A stretch of DNA of 64,000 nt. Origin: Cenococcum geophilum 1.58 (Eukaryota > Ascomycota > Dothideomycetes > Gloniales > Gloniaceae). The DNA lies in the NCBI GenBank assembly GCA_001692895.1, contig KV748221.1, positions 599,056-663,055 on the forward strand, given 5' to 3'. Both the position numbers and the translations under genes were made by a program. The notes under the pieces were generated by a model that saw only the letters and a program-made list of their open reading frames with translations, ran no database searches and was not told the origin of the DNA. Within the stretch, counting starts at the first letter, position 1, and each line of letters opens with the position of its first letter. Of this stretch, positions 24,961-33,749 are shown in pieces.

Positions 24961-25769
24961 TAGGACTTGTTATAGGAATATGCAAATTTAGTATAAAAAG
25001 TGGTAAGGATAGTATTACCTTATAACAGGCGCAGATAAACATCTTTATACTTAAATCTGCAGAGCCATCTAAAGTCCCTTACGATCGCGCCAAGACTTAG
25101 TATTCACCCAAACTTAGAAACCTTATCTGTGACCACCGCCATTAATATCTGTCTTAACAGCGTAATCAATACATCTAAGGGCCTATTTCCAACTTCTGCG
25201 AAGTCACCCAGAACAAAAGCAAGCCATTTTTAAACTAATTACCGCTGGAAAGGTCATTCGGACGCAAGAGCTGGCAATTGTCATAACAGAGGCTTAAGAA
25301 AGGCCGTGATAGAGAAGGAAGGTCGTGATAGAGGCTTAAGGAAGGTTGTAATAGAGGCTTAAGGAAGTTAAGGATTGTCACAAACAACGCGTCAGCGGCT
25401 TAGAAGAGGGGTAGGAAACTAGAAGATGTGTTATTAGTAGACTTCCTAAGTCAGGTTCCTCACCGCGTGAAGCTCACCAATACACCTAATCACGATGCGG
25501 CTGGCAGAGGCGTCAAAAAGCTTCAAATTTGACTGTCAGGTGAGGTTATTCGGCAGTCTCTTTCTGATATTCAGCTGCCAAGCCGGATAGACTAAATTCG
25601 TGTTAGTTGGTGGCTTAATCAAAAGCGCTAACAACCGGAATTGACGAGGTGGTGTATAAGAGAGGAGACGTTAGGCACCAGACCCACTATGACGACGAAT
25701 TAGCCGAGCCACCTTCGAAGATCCGAAAACCCGGTCTAATCTCCAAGCCGCGTCAGGAAGACTTCCACA
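24961..25769. other. Intergenic, with degenerate short tandem repeats at 25285-25370
   Basis: No gene is recognised. GAGGCTTAAGGAAGG-type units with GTGATAGAG or GTAATAGAG alternate three to four times near 25285-25370. A short open frame at 25649-25840 overlaps the start of the NLR pseudogene in a different frame and is probably not coding. Confidence 0.5.
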
Positions 25770-26312
25770 CTGCTATATTGGCCGAGAGACCTGATCCCGC
25801 TCACAGCCCCCAATGCGCGAGTCTTGACTTACAGTTATGATACACACATAAGACATAAGCTGGGACCTCCCGTGAATAAGAACACAGTCTACGACATTGC
25901 GTGGGATTTTCTAGTTGCCCTAGAGGCTGAGCGTCGGGCAGAGCCATTAAGACCGGCATTGTTCATCGTACACGGTCTAGGAGGGGTTGTCGTCAAGGAA
26001 ATGTTGCGGAGATCAAATGTCTGCCATCGCCAGGCCCATCTCCGGGACATCTTTGAGTCCACGATCGGCATTATGTGTTTTGGCACCCCACACGGCGGCG
26101 CTAACCCCCGTGGCATTCTCTAACGTATTGCTGAGAAGGCTATCAGAGCCGCCGGATTTTCCGTCAATGAGCAGACCGTTAACACACTTTTGCCGTCGGC
26201 AGAACGCCTCAGGGAGCTAAGAGACGAGTTTGGCCCGACTGCTCATGAAAAGAATTGGACCATACACTCCTTTCAGGAACAATTTGGTGTCACACATCTC
26301 GGCGGTCATAGG

Positions 26313-26358
26313 GTAAGTGCGTTAACATATCCTGTTACGTTGCTAATCAGGTTTGCAG
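26313..26358 (+). other. Intron of the NLR pseudogene (46 bp)
   Basis: GTAAGT donor, GCTAATC branch site and TTTGCAG acceptor. Removal joins GGHR to VVEDTSS, which is the continuous family sequence, so splicing signals have survived even though the gene is broken. Confidence 0.85.
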
Positions 26359-26949
26359 GTAGTTGAGGATACATCCTCCTATCTAAACCTCCCAGATATT
26401 GAGATTTCGGAGCATATTGGACGTAATCATATGGAAATGTGTCGCTTTACGGGCCTCAGTGACGTTGAATACAGAAAAGTTGCTTCTGCTCTCCGCAGGA
26501 TGACAAGAAGTTCGGTCTCCAGTCAGCCTAAGAGAGGAGAAAAGCTGTCACTCAACGAAGAGCAAAAAAGGATGCTGTTGGATTCATTGAGATTTGACCA
26601 AATCGATGCGCGCCAAATGACTATCAAAAATGTCCACGCCAAGACATGTAAGTGGCTGCTGAAAATTTTCGAATACTTTGACTGGGTTGATACTAGTAAG
26701 TTGCACGAACACTACGGCTTCTTGTGGATTAAAGGGAAGCCTGGGACCGGAAAGTCAACATTAATGAAATTTGCTCTTGCTAACGCCCGCAAGACGATAA
26801 AGGACAGAATCATTATCTCATTCTTCTTTAATGCACGAGGTGAGGGTCTAGAGAAATTCACAATCGGGACATATCAGTCACTCTTACTGCAACTTCTCGA
26901 ACGACTCCTAGCGCTTCAGTGCGTCTTTGGCCGGACTTTAATCTCCCTT

Positions 26950-27003
26950 AGCTGCACTTCAGCTCCTCTTGGCTGCACTTCAGCTCCTCTTGGCTGCACT
27001 TAG
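26950..27003 (+). repeat. 21-bp tandem repeat at the NLR truncation point
   Basis: Units of CTGCACTTCAGCTCCTCTTGG repeat about two and a half times and encode CTSAPLG before the stop. The family sequence stops matching just before this repeat, so the repeat marks the breakpoint of the truncated gene. Confidence 0.75.
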
Positions 27004-27309
27004 TATCTAGACTAAGGCACCGAATCACAGGTACAGAGAGCTGATTCCTTGGAGTACTCGGCTTGAGACTTTTTCAGTCACGCAGCAGGGAGACAGATGT
27101 AAAGTCTATCAAATTTGCTCGGCGCTCGGATTTTGTACTCGATCTGGTGTGAAAGCCTTTTCGGACACGGCACTGGTGCTGAGTGGTGGGAAGACGAATT
27201 AGAGTGCCGCATAGGTCTTTCGGGAACGATTCGATCATGGCGGAGAGCTCGAGGCAACAGCAACCACAAACGAACCAGAGCACCGGATACACTTCTATGG
27301 GTCCTTTGC
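27004..27309. other. Intergenic, no recognised gene
   Basis: No continuation of the NLR is seen. The stretch probably includes the 3' flank of the minus-strand But2 gene. Confidence 0.4.
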
Positions 27310-27930
27310 CTACACTCCATGCCTGACTCTGAATCCCTGAGCGCGAGGTCCGCCTGGTCTCGGATTCTCCTGATAAAACTCCACCCTGCCGGTAATGGCG
27401 TCCTCAGCCAAGCTCGCTCGAAATGTCAGCGTCGGCTTGCAGGCCGAAGACCCAACGACGGCGACGACATCCTTCTCCATCGAAAACCCACTGGCCAACT
27501 CAAAGGAGCCAAAGAGGCATCTCGCTTTAGGTGCAGAGCTCCAGCTCACAGGCTCCACGGCCTCTTTATCAGTGATGTAGACATTGACCAGGGACGAATC
27601 ACTTTCAACGAAGTCGCCTGCGTGGAAGAAGAGCTCGAGTTGGCAGATGGAGCTAGACGTAGGAATGTCCGTGAATTGGAATATGGTGTCGATTTCGGTC
27701 TTGTTTCTGGGTCCTTCTTTTGCAGTGAAGCCCATTTCATTGCCGAAGACGCCGCCGGGATTAGTTTCTTCGATGCGGCTCATGAAGCTGGGGTATTGAT
27801 ATTCCGGTGGTGCGCAAGTGGAGTCGGTTACCGACATATAATTGGGGTTTCTTCACGTTAATGTCGCAGTGCAGGCGAAAGGGAGGGGGCCAAGGCCACA
27901 GATGATTGAAAGGGGCTTGAAAGAGTGCAT
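27310..27930 (-). pseudogene. Secreted But2-domain-like protein with one nonsense codon
   Basis: The open frame 27310-27837 reads YQYPSFMSRIEETNPGGVFG, then TIFQFTDIP and CQLELFF, and ends FYQENPRPGGPRAQGFRVRH. This matches the But2 C-terminal domain (ubiquitin 3 binding protein type) found in fungal extracellular and cell-wall proteins. Upstream in the same frame an ATG at 27930 starts MHSFKPLSIICGLGPLPFAC, a plausible signal peptide. That stretch is separated from the domain only by a TGA at 27853-27855 (codon 26), probably CGA changed to TGA. So the gene is either freshly broken, or translated from the Met at 27837 without secretion. It is convergent with the NLR pseudogene. Without the stop the protein would be about 206 residues. 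Confidence 0.75.
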
Positions 27931-28760
27931 CCTAAGGCGTAAGTCTTTGAACGTTGTGATATCTTGCGACTATGGCCCAGAGAGTTCGTAAGAGGGAGTT
28001 ATGGGGAATCAAGATACATAATAGTTCTTTCGAGCATGTGGATCAAGCCAACATATGGATAGGCTGCCAGAAAAGGCTAACGACATGGGCTCAGAGGCAT
28101 AGAGATGCGTCCGGAGAGTTACTCTGGCTGGACGAGGACCTCGTGTTCTAGATACTAGGTAGTTACCTAAGGTGGTTGCTTCCACAACCAACTCTTACTT
28201 GTGTTTCGCTGGCTGTGCACCACCGTCCATACACGACCACGCGTCCAATGGACATGTACTCCGACCACCCAAGACTGCAAATCCGGTCCGAGATGGGCAT
28301 TTTGCCAAGGAATGCCAATACCTAAGACTGGTGCGCTGAGCGGCTTGCGAGCACCTCATGGAGCCAAGAACGCCGAGGCGTTTGCCTGCATATTTCCATC
28401 TTCCTTCCAACACCCAACGCCCATACCACCGGCAAAAGCAGCTTGAGTTTGATGTATTTGTCCTAGTTTCGCTTCGAAGGCTTGTTCAGCTTGCTGTCAA
28501 GTGTGTAGGTGAATCCCCATGAGGACTGGTGCTTCCTGACCCCTGGTCTCTCATGTCTCATCCAACCCCAGTCGACTGTCCGCCCAGCTCGAATGCGCAG
28601 CATCATTTGAGTACGCACTTCTATTCGTCCAGCAGTGCCTAGGCGTGCACCTTAAGCACCAAGTCAGGCGGAGGTTTCCGGACCATCCATGGGCATGCTG
28701 GTTTTCAGCACTAGCAATCGAACTGCTGTTGAAAATGCAAAAGCTCCAGTAGCTCGACAA
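27931..28760. other. Intergenic, no recognised gene
   Basis: Between divergent But2 and carboxylesterase genes. Open frames up to about 80 codons occur on both strands; none shows a domain I recognise. It must hold the promoters of both genes. Confidence 0.5.
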
Positions 28761-28770
28761 AATATTTATA
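28761..28770 (+). promoter_or_regulatory. Possible TATA-like box of the carboxylesterase gene
   Basis: AATATTTATA lies about 132 bp before the ATG at 28902, in an otherwise mixed-composition flank. Position is plausible for a fungal promoter, but this rests on sequence alone. Confidence 0.3.
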
Positions 28771-28901
28771 CCACCGGCCCGTGTTTGTCAATTCGAAAAA
28801 ATATATCCTGTCTGCTAGGTTTGCAGCTCACTTTTTCAGTACCTCATCGCTTATTGATGAGTCGAGTGTTCGTCGAGGGTGATACAAGAGCAAAGCCCAC
28901 C

Positions 28902-30681
28902 ATGAAATACTCTGCTAGGATCCTTCTGGCAAGCCTGCTTCTCTGTGCATCGGTGCTATCAACTTTAAGCGCACCATCAGTTACCATTGATGCTGGGATA
29001 GTTGTTGGCACTGTGACATCTCTACCATTCGTTCCTGTCAAGGTCAACAAATTCCTCGGGATCCCGTTCGCGGAACCCCCAAAAGGCAATCGACGCTTTG
29101 CGCCGCCTGTTCCACCGAAATCATGGTCCAAGCCCTTCAAAGCAACTGCGAATGCTCCGTCGTGCATTCAACAGTTCAGCTGTACTTTTTTAATTTGATT
29201 GCTTGATAGCATGACTAACATTTCTTAGGTCCCAAAGCAGAGCGTTTCGTCAAGAAGCTCGCTTTCAACACCCCTGGTCCACCTGCAGGGGAAAGCGAAG
29301 ACTGCCTCTACATTAATATCTTCGCACCCAGGACTTCCGGTGGGAATAAGACGGTGATGTTTTGGATCTATGGTGGATTTCTTGACTTTGGCTTCAACTC
29401 CGCCCCAAAATACGATGGCAGTAGCTTTGCCGCGAACCAGGATGTCATTGTGGTCGCACCAAATTATAGGACGAATGGTGAGCATGAAGACCTGACATAA
29501 CACTTCTTTTGGAAAGACAGACTGAGACCATACCCCAGTATTCGGCTTCCCAAGATCCCCCCAGCTTCCTTTAGAACAACGTAACCTAGGTTTCCTTGAC
29601 CAACGACTGGCCCTGTCCTGGGTTCAAAGGAACATCCACGCCTTCGGAGGCGACCCAACCAAAGTCACAATCTTTGGCGAATCAGCCGGCGCACGCTCCG
29701 TCGATGACCTCATCACAACCATGCCAGATAACCCCCCATTCCGCGCTGCAATCATGCAAAGTGGCCAAGCAACTTCGTACAAACTCGAAAACTCCAACAC
29801 ATCCGCCTGGGACACACTCATGTCGAAACTGAACTGCAACGGAAACAATTCTGAGATACTCTCCTGCGCCCGCGCCGCAAAGGTAAACACAATAAAAGCT
29901 CTTGCAGAGGAACTCGCCCTCGCTTTTCGTCCAGTCAGCGACAACATTACACAACTCGAGTTTGTTGACGCCGCCCGTGCCACTGGCAACATCGCCAAGG
30001 TCCCCATCCTAACAGGCACCAATGGACAAGAAGGCCGCATCTTCGCAATCGACCAGAGTAACGTCACTGCATTCCTACACTCCAAAATTCCAGACCAGCC
30101 ACTGTCGTTCTATGAGGCCGTGCTGGCTGCATACCCAAAGGGTGCTCCTGGTCTGAAGAACGTGTTCGAAATTATCGGCCAGATCGCCACGGACTTTCGG
30201 TTCCAGTGTCCATGTGCGGCACTTGCAAATTCCTCGTCAAGTCAAGCGAGTATCCCGACGTGGCGATATTATTTCAACGCGACGTTCCCGAACACACAAT
30301 TTCCCTTGTTTGGCTTAGACCTGGGAGCGTATCACTCGTCCGAAATATCGATTGTGTTTGGCACATACCCCATTTTGGGGTTCACAGAGTACGAAGTACG
30401 CTTGAGTAAGTACATGCAAACGACGTGGGCGGATTTTGCAAAGCACCCCTTGTCTGGGCCAGGGTTTAGGGAGTGGCCGAACGTAGCTGTTATGGGGACA
30501 GCTGAGAAGGCTCTTGAGTCGGATACGGATGCCGGAACTTTGGATGCGAAATGTCCTCTGTATCAACCGCTGTATCAAGAAGCCGACAGACATGTTCGCC
30601 CAAAAACATACGATAGGTGAGTGGGAGACAACCCTGATTTTATGGATTTGACCTGACAGCTTTGCTTGCAATAAAGATTAA
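28902..30681 (+). CDS. Secreted type B carboxylesterase/lipase, four exons, apparently intact
   Basis: Proposed exons are 28902-29181, 29229-29477, 29539-30616 and 30660-30681, giving 542 residues, the usual size for the family. Introns of 47, 61 and 43 bp have GT-AG ends; the first has a clear CTAAC branch. The start has a strong context (CACCATGA) and a signal peptide, MKYSARILLASLLLCASVLS. Motifs: KFLGIPFAEPP, SEDCLYINIFAP, NYRTNVFGFP across intron 2, the nucleophile elbow FGESAG, GTNGQEG with the acid Glu, and GAYHSSEI with the His. The oxyanion loop is WIYGGFLDFG, with Phe where the family usually has a third Gly. The enzyme would hydrolyse carboxylic esters outside the cell; its substrate cannot be read. 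The last exon is less sure: without intron 3 the frame ends at TGA 30618-30620. Confidence 0.88.
29182..29228 (+). other. Carboxylesterase intron 1 (47 bp)
   Basis: GTACTT donor (non-consensus), GACTAAC branch and TTCTTAG acceptor. Splicing gives QQFSCPKAERF and avoids the TGA that follows in the unspliced frame. Confidence 0.8.
29478..29538 (+). other. Carboxylesterase intron 2 (61 bp)
   Basis: GTGAGC donor and CCCCAG acceptor. Splicing in phase 1 creates NYRTNVFGFPRSPQLPL, which is the conserved family sequence, so these sites are well supported. Confidence 0.9.
30617..30659 (+). other. Possible carboxylesterase intron 3 (43 bp)
   Basis: Consensus GTGAGT donor, ACCTGAC branch and GACAG acceptor right after it. 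Splicing extends the protein by SFACNKD. The acceptor is very close to the branch, so the intron is uncertain. An AATAAA at 30670-30675 could instead be the poly(A) signal of a transcript ending at TGA 30618. Confidence 0.5.
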
Positions 30682-30705
30682 GAGCTCAATATCGACATTA
30701 GTTTA

Positions 30706-31117
30706 ACATCGAGTAAAACCTTGCCTATTGGAGAGGCAGGGCAAGTACGAAGAGGCCGAAGCGATGCACCGGCGGGCGCTGGAAACAAGAGAGAAGGTGC
30801 TTGGGCCAGAGCATCCAGACACGCTTTTCAGCATTGGGGACCTTACATTGACATTCGATAGTCAAGGAATAGTTGTTAAGTCCGAGAGACTAGGAAGAAA
30901 AGCACTCACAATGAAGAAGGCGGTTTTTGGTCTGGACCATCCAGAAACATTGCTTAGCATGCACAACCTTGCGTGGACATGGAAGTCTCAAGCCCGCTAT
31001 GGCGAAGCTATTGACTTAATGGCTAATTGTGCAAAGTTGCAGCAGGCAAAACTTGGCGCGGACCATCCCTTTACGCTACAATCTCTTAGTGTTCTGAAAG
31101 CATGGCGGATAGAATAG
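30706..31117 (+). pseudogene. Kinesin-light-chain-type TPR fragment from an NLR-like gene (5'-truncated)
   Basis: The frame from 30728 has three TPR units of 42 residues: ERQGKYEEAEAMHRRALE with LGPEHPDTL, then LTMKKAVFGLDHPETLLSM, then YGEAIDLMANCAKLQQAKLG with ADHPFTLQ, ending in a stop at 31115-31117. This is the usual C-terminal end of fungal NB-ARC-TPR or patatin-TPR proteins. There is no real start: a stop lies at 30704-30706 and codon 30728 is TTG (Leu), which normally follows GSV in such repeats. It is therefore the tail of a lost gene joined to unrelated DNA just after the carboxylesterase. Confidence 0.8.
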
Positions 31118-31688
31118 GAATAGCTTTCTTCATGTGCAAAACTGTTTATAATGATTAACTTGGCTCATAGTCTTCTTACCCAGAATTCCCTTCTTCGTCT
31201 GCTATATCTGTGTAATGTCAGAGTCTAAGAATCAAGTGGCATTTTAGCCTGTGTCCGAATCAGGAAATTTAAGCGAGTAATTCATAGAAAATGCGCGCAC
31301 AGCATCACCCTAATGACTTCCATATACATATATATATAGACTGAATAGTCTTTGTGTTGCCTTAGTTGCTAATGCAGGTAATATTTCTAAAATCTGCAAA
31401 GAGGCACACAAAGCCGCTGTTGCCCAAGATGAGATCTCCGCAGCACACTATCCTGCTGTCTCTCAACCACATTTCTCCGTATATCGTTTGTGAAAGACCA
31501 TAACATGTGCATCCATAGGCATGTCGATTGCTTACCCACCTTTTAGCTTTAAGAGGAAGGAACAACAATGAAAACAAAGCAACCATTGCAAGCAAGGTGG
31601 CTATTATAAGAGCCTCTCAAGTGTACATTTTTTATGGTTCAAACTTAAAGCCTACGGGAGAATATTTCGGCTTGCGGTACGTTTAAAG
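31118..31688. other. Intergenic between the two TPR fragments, no recognised gene
   Basis: AT-moderate, with a TATATA run near 31330. A minus-strand open frame at 31362-31595 has a hydrophobic start but no family resemblance. Confidence 0.5.
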
Positions 31689-32296
31689 CTATTTCTGCTT
31701 TATGTCTTGATCCATAGACAAATGATGGTTCCGACATGCGACGGTAGTTGGATGGTCTGAGCCTAAAGCCTTTGGATGTCCATTGTATGCTGTTTGGTAC
31801 AATCTTGAGGCGGATTTATAGTATTTTCGCTGGTGGAGTAGATGAGCTAAGCAATATACGCTGGTGAGCGTGCCTAGATGCTCTACCCCAAGCACCTTCT
31901 CTCTTGTTCCTAGCGCCCGCCGGTGCATCGCTTCAGCCTCTTCGTACTTGCCCTGCCTCTCCAACACCGACCCAAGGTTGCTGACGCTGGTGAGCATGTC
32001 TGGATGCTCTAGCCCAAGCACCTTCTCAGGCCCTTCTAGATCCCGCCGGTGCACCGCTTTAGCCTCTTTGTACTTGCCCTACCTCAACAACACTAGATCC
32101 CGCCAGTGCATTGCTTTAGCCTCTTTGTACTTACCTTGCCTTAATAATACTGACCCAAGGTTGCTAACGCTGATAAGCGTATGTAGATACTCTATTCCAA
32201 GCACCTTCTTATATTCTTTTAGCGCCTGCCGGTGCATTGCTTTAGCCTCTTTATACTTGTCCTGCCTCTCTAACTGTTGACCTAAATTAGACTTTC
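31689..32296 (-). pseudogene. TPR array fragment of an NLR-like gene (minus strand, broken)
   Basis: The minus strand from about 32296 reads LERQDKYKEAKAMHRQALKE, then LISVSNLGSVLLRQGKYKEA and a shortened unit with an in-frame TAG at about 32080 (LLR-stop-GKYKEA, from CAG). It then has LEHPDMLTSVSNLGSVLERQ, GKYEEAEAMHRRALGTREKV, and an end unit LYQTAYNGHPKALGSDHPTT, with a stop at 31689. Units are 42 residues. TPRs of these proteins are thought to sense ligands in fungal NLRs. The upstream side becomes RIP-like DNA, so the NTPase part is missing. One unit (31866-31964) is almost identical to 30728-30823 on the other strand. Confidence 0.8.
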
Positions 32297-32837
32297 TTAC
32301 TACTGTCTCAATACTATCTTAACTACTTACCCTTGTATATCTTACCACTTAGCTGCTTACCCTCGTATGCCTTACTACCTATCTCTATTGCCTATACTCC
32401 CTACCCCTCCTATCCCTATACCTTCCTTATGTATATATAGAGGCCTTAGAGCCATATTTAATAGACAGAGTTCCTATTTTTAATCTTTTAATTAACTTCC
32501 AATTAATAGTTATAAGCCTGGGTGTCTTGCTATATTGCCCCTATTTAACTAATTAATTTAATTAATCTTACTCCTTATTAAATTACTATTTTATTATTAA
32601 ATCTACTGTTTTTATTAGTAAGTACCTTTAATATAACTTCTTAACTACTTACCTAAGCTATTATTATAATAGTAATATTATTAACCCGAGGTACGAGTAG
32701 TCTATACTTTTAGGTATAGGTGTTTAAATTTTCAAACTCCCGCCAAGCCGGCTTTTAATTAGTTAGAAAACCCCGCCAAGCTAGCTTCTAGTTAGTTAGA
32801 AAAAAAGTTACGCGCGGTAAGTTATAGCAGAATCTAT
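32297..32837. other. AT-rich RIP-like DNA, no gene
   Basis: Between the TPR pseudogene and Helitron copy 2. Only low-complexity, stop-rich sequence; near 32740-32805 CCCGCCAAGC and a GTTAGAAAA segment repeat twice. Confidence 0.5.
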
Positions 32838-33436
32838 GTAACAAACATTAAAATATTATAAACATTAAAATGTCCTACATAGGTAGTATTACGCCTTCCT
32901 TTTTGTTAATACCTTTATTAATACCACTATATATATTATAAATATAGCAGATCCTACTATAATTAAATGCAGCAAGTGCTATATCTATAAGCCCCGCCTT
33001 AACTTTATTAAAGACGGCCCTTTAAAGAAGATTTTAAAGCTGTACTAGTTATATCGGTTAAAGGCACGTCTTCCCTATATATTACTTCTACTTCTACTTA
33101 CTTTTATAGGCCTCTAAATATGGTTTAAATAAGCGGAGGGCTCTTATAAAGTTAGGTTCTACTACTAAGAATTATCCTATAAGGCGCTAGCGAACTGCTC
33201 CACCTAAAAATAATACTAAGAATGCCTTCCTGCCTCGCGGCCAGAACAGTTAAAATACCCCTAAAATGGCTTAATAATAGAAGACAATTAGGGTAATATA
33301 ACGGGAGCACCGTATTCTTAATCGGTAGGGTAAAGCTTACTCGCTTACTCCTCCACTATATACCACAGATAAAGCTCCGTATAGTAGAAGAGGCACTCTA
33401 TATAGCCTAAATGCGTCCTTGCTGGAACTAGCTTCT

Positions 33437-33580
33437 ATACCTACTCTACTACTAATACCTACTCTACCTCTAATACCTACTCTACCTCTAATACCTACTC
33501 TACCTCTAATACCTACTCTACCTTTAATACCTACTCTACCTCTAATACCTACTATACCTCTAATACCTACTCTACCACTA
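33437..33580 (+). repeat. 18-bp minisatellite, 8 units, in the Helitron copy 2 reading frame
   Basis: Unit ATACCTACTCTACCTCTA, eight copies, read as LIPTLP six-residue repeats. Copy 1 has only about one such unit at the corresponding place (near 20.53 kb), so the array grew after the two copies separated. Confidence 0.92.
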
Positions 33581-33599
33581 ATACTACCTTCCTTGCGGT

Positions 33600-33749
33600 A
33601 AGCTCCCTTATAGCAAGCTCCTTTACGGCAAGCTCCCTTATAGTAAGCACCCTTATAGTAAGCTCCCTTACAGTAAGCTCCCTTATAGTAAGCTCCCTTA
33701 CAGCAAGCTCCCTTACAGTAAGCTCCCTTATAGTAAGCTCCCTTACGGC
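33600..33749 (+). repeat. 15-bp minisatellite, 10 units
   Basis: Unit AAGCTCCCTTATAGT with variants (TATAGC, TACAGT, TACGGC ends), ten copies directly after the 18-bp array. Absent from copy 1. Most variation between units is C/T or G/A, as RIP would leave. Confidence 0.92.

Larger units (their letters stand above)
25770..27003 (+). pseudogene. NLR-type protein, alpha/beta-hydrolase plus NACHT, truncated and with a nonsense codon
   Basis: Exon a (about 25770-26312) reads LLYWPRDLIPLTAPNARVLT, then FIVHGLGGVVVKEML and STIGIMCFGTPHGGA: the lipase-like N domain of many fungal NLRs (SesB/DUF676 type), with GLGG in place of the usual catalytic GHSLGG. An in-frame TAA at 26121-26123 (from CAA, a C-to-T change) breaks it, after which the frame continues. 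A 46-bp intron (26313-26358, GTAAGT...CAG, branch GCTAAT) joins, in phase 0, to VVEDTSSYLNLPD and GRNHMEMCRFTGL. The Walker A GKPGTGKST follows at about 26730-26760, then IISFFFNARGE. The frame ends at TAG 27001-27003 in a 7-residue CTSAPLG repeat, without Walker B or C-terminal repeats. Family members act in non-self recognition and programmed cell death. The 5' start is not resolved. Confidence 0.85.

Noticed and set aside
27115-27861. A 248-codon plus-strand open frame
   Set aside because: It lies mostly opposite the But2 frame, which has clear domain similarity. This one has none and is a shadow.
28009-28760. Several 60-80-codon frames upstream of the carboxylesterase
   Set aside because: They overlap on both strands without recognisable motifs; more likely promoter DNA or remnants.
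28689-28902. Earlier in-frame start for the carboxylesterase
   Set aside because: The extension has no secretion signal and would bury the good signal peptide that starts at 28902, which has the better start context.
31362-31595. A 77-codon minus-strand frame with a hydrophobic start
   Set aside because: No neighbour, motif or family supports it, and it lies in a gap between two gene fragments.
21115-32840. The island as cargo of a Starship-type giant element (NLR-like genes are frequent cargo)
   Set aside because: No DUF3435 tyrosine recombinase or other typical accessory gene is seen, and no matching ends were found.
33419-33601. A 60-codon open frame of LIPTLP repeats as an independent gene
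   Set aside because: It is the 18-bp minisatellite within the Helitron RepHel frame, not a separate gene.
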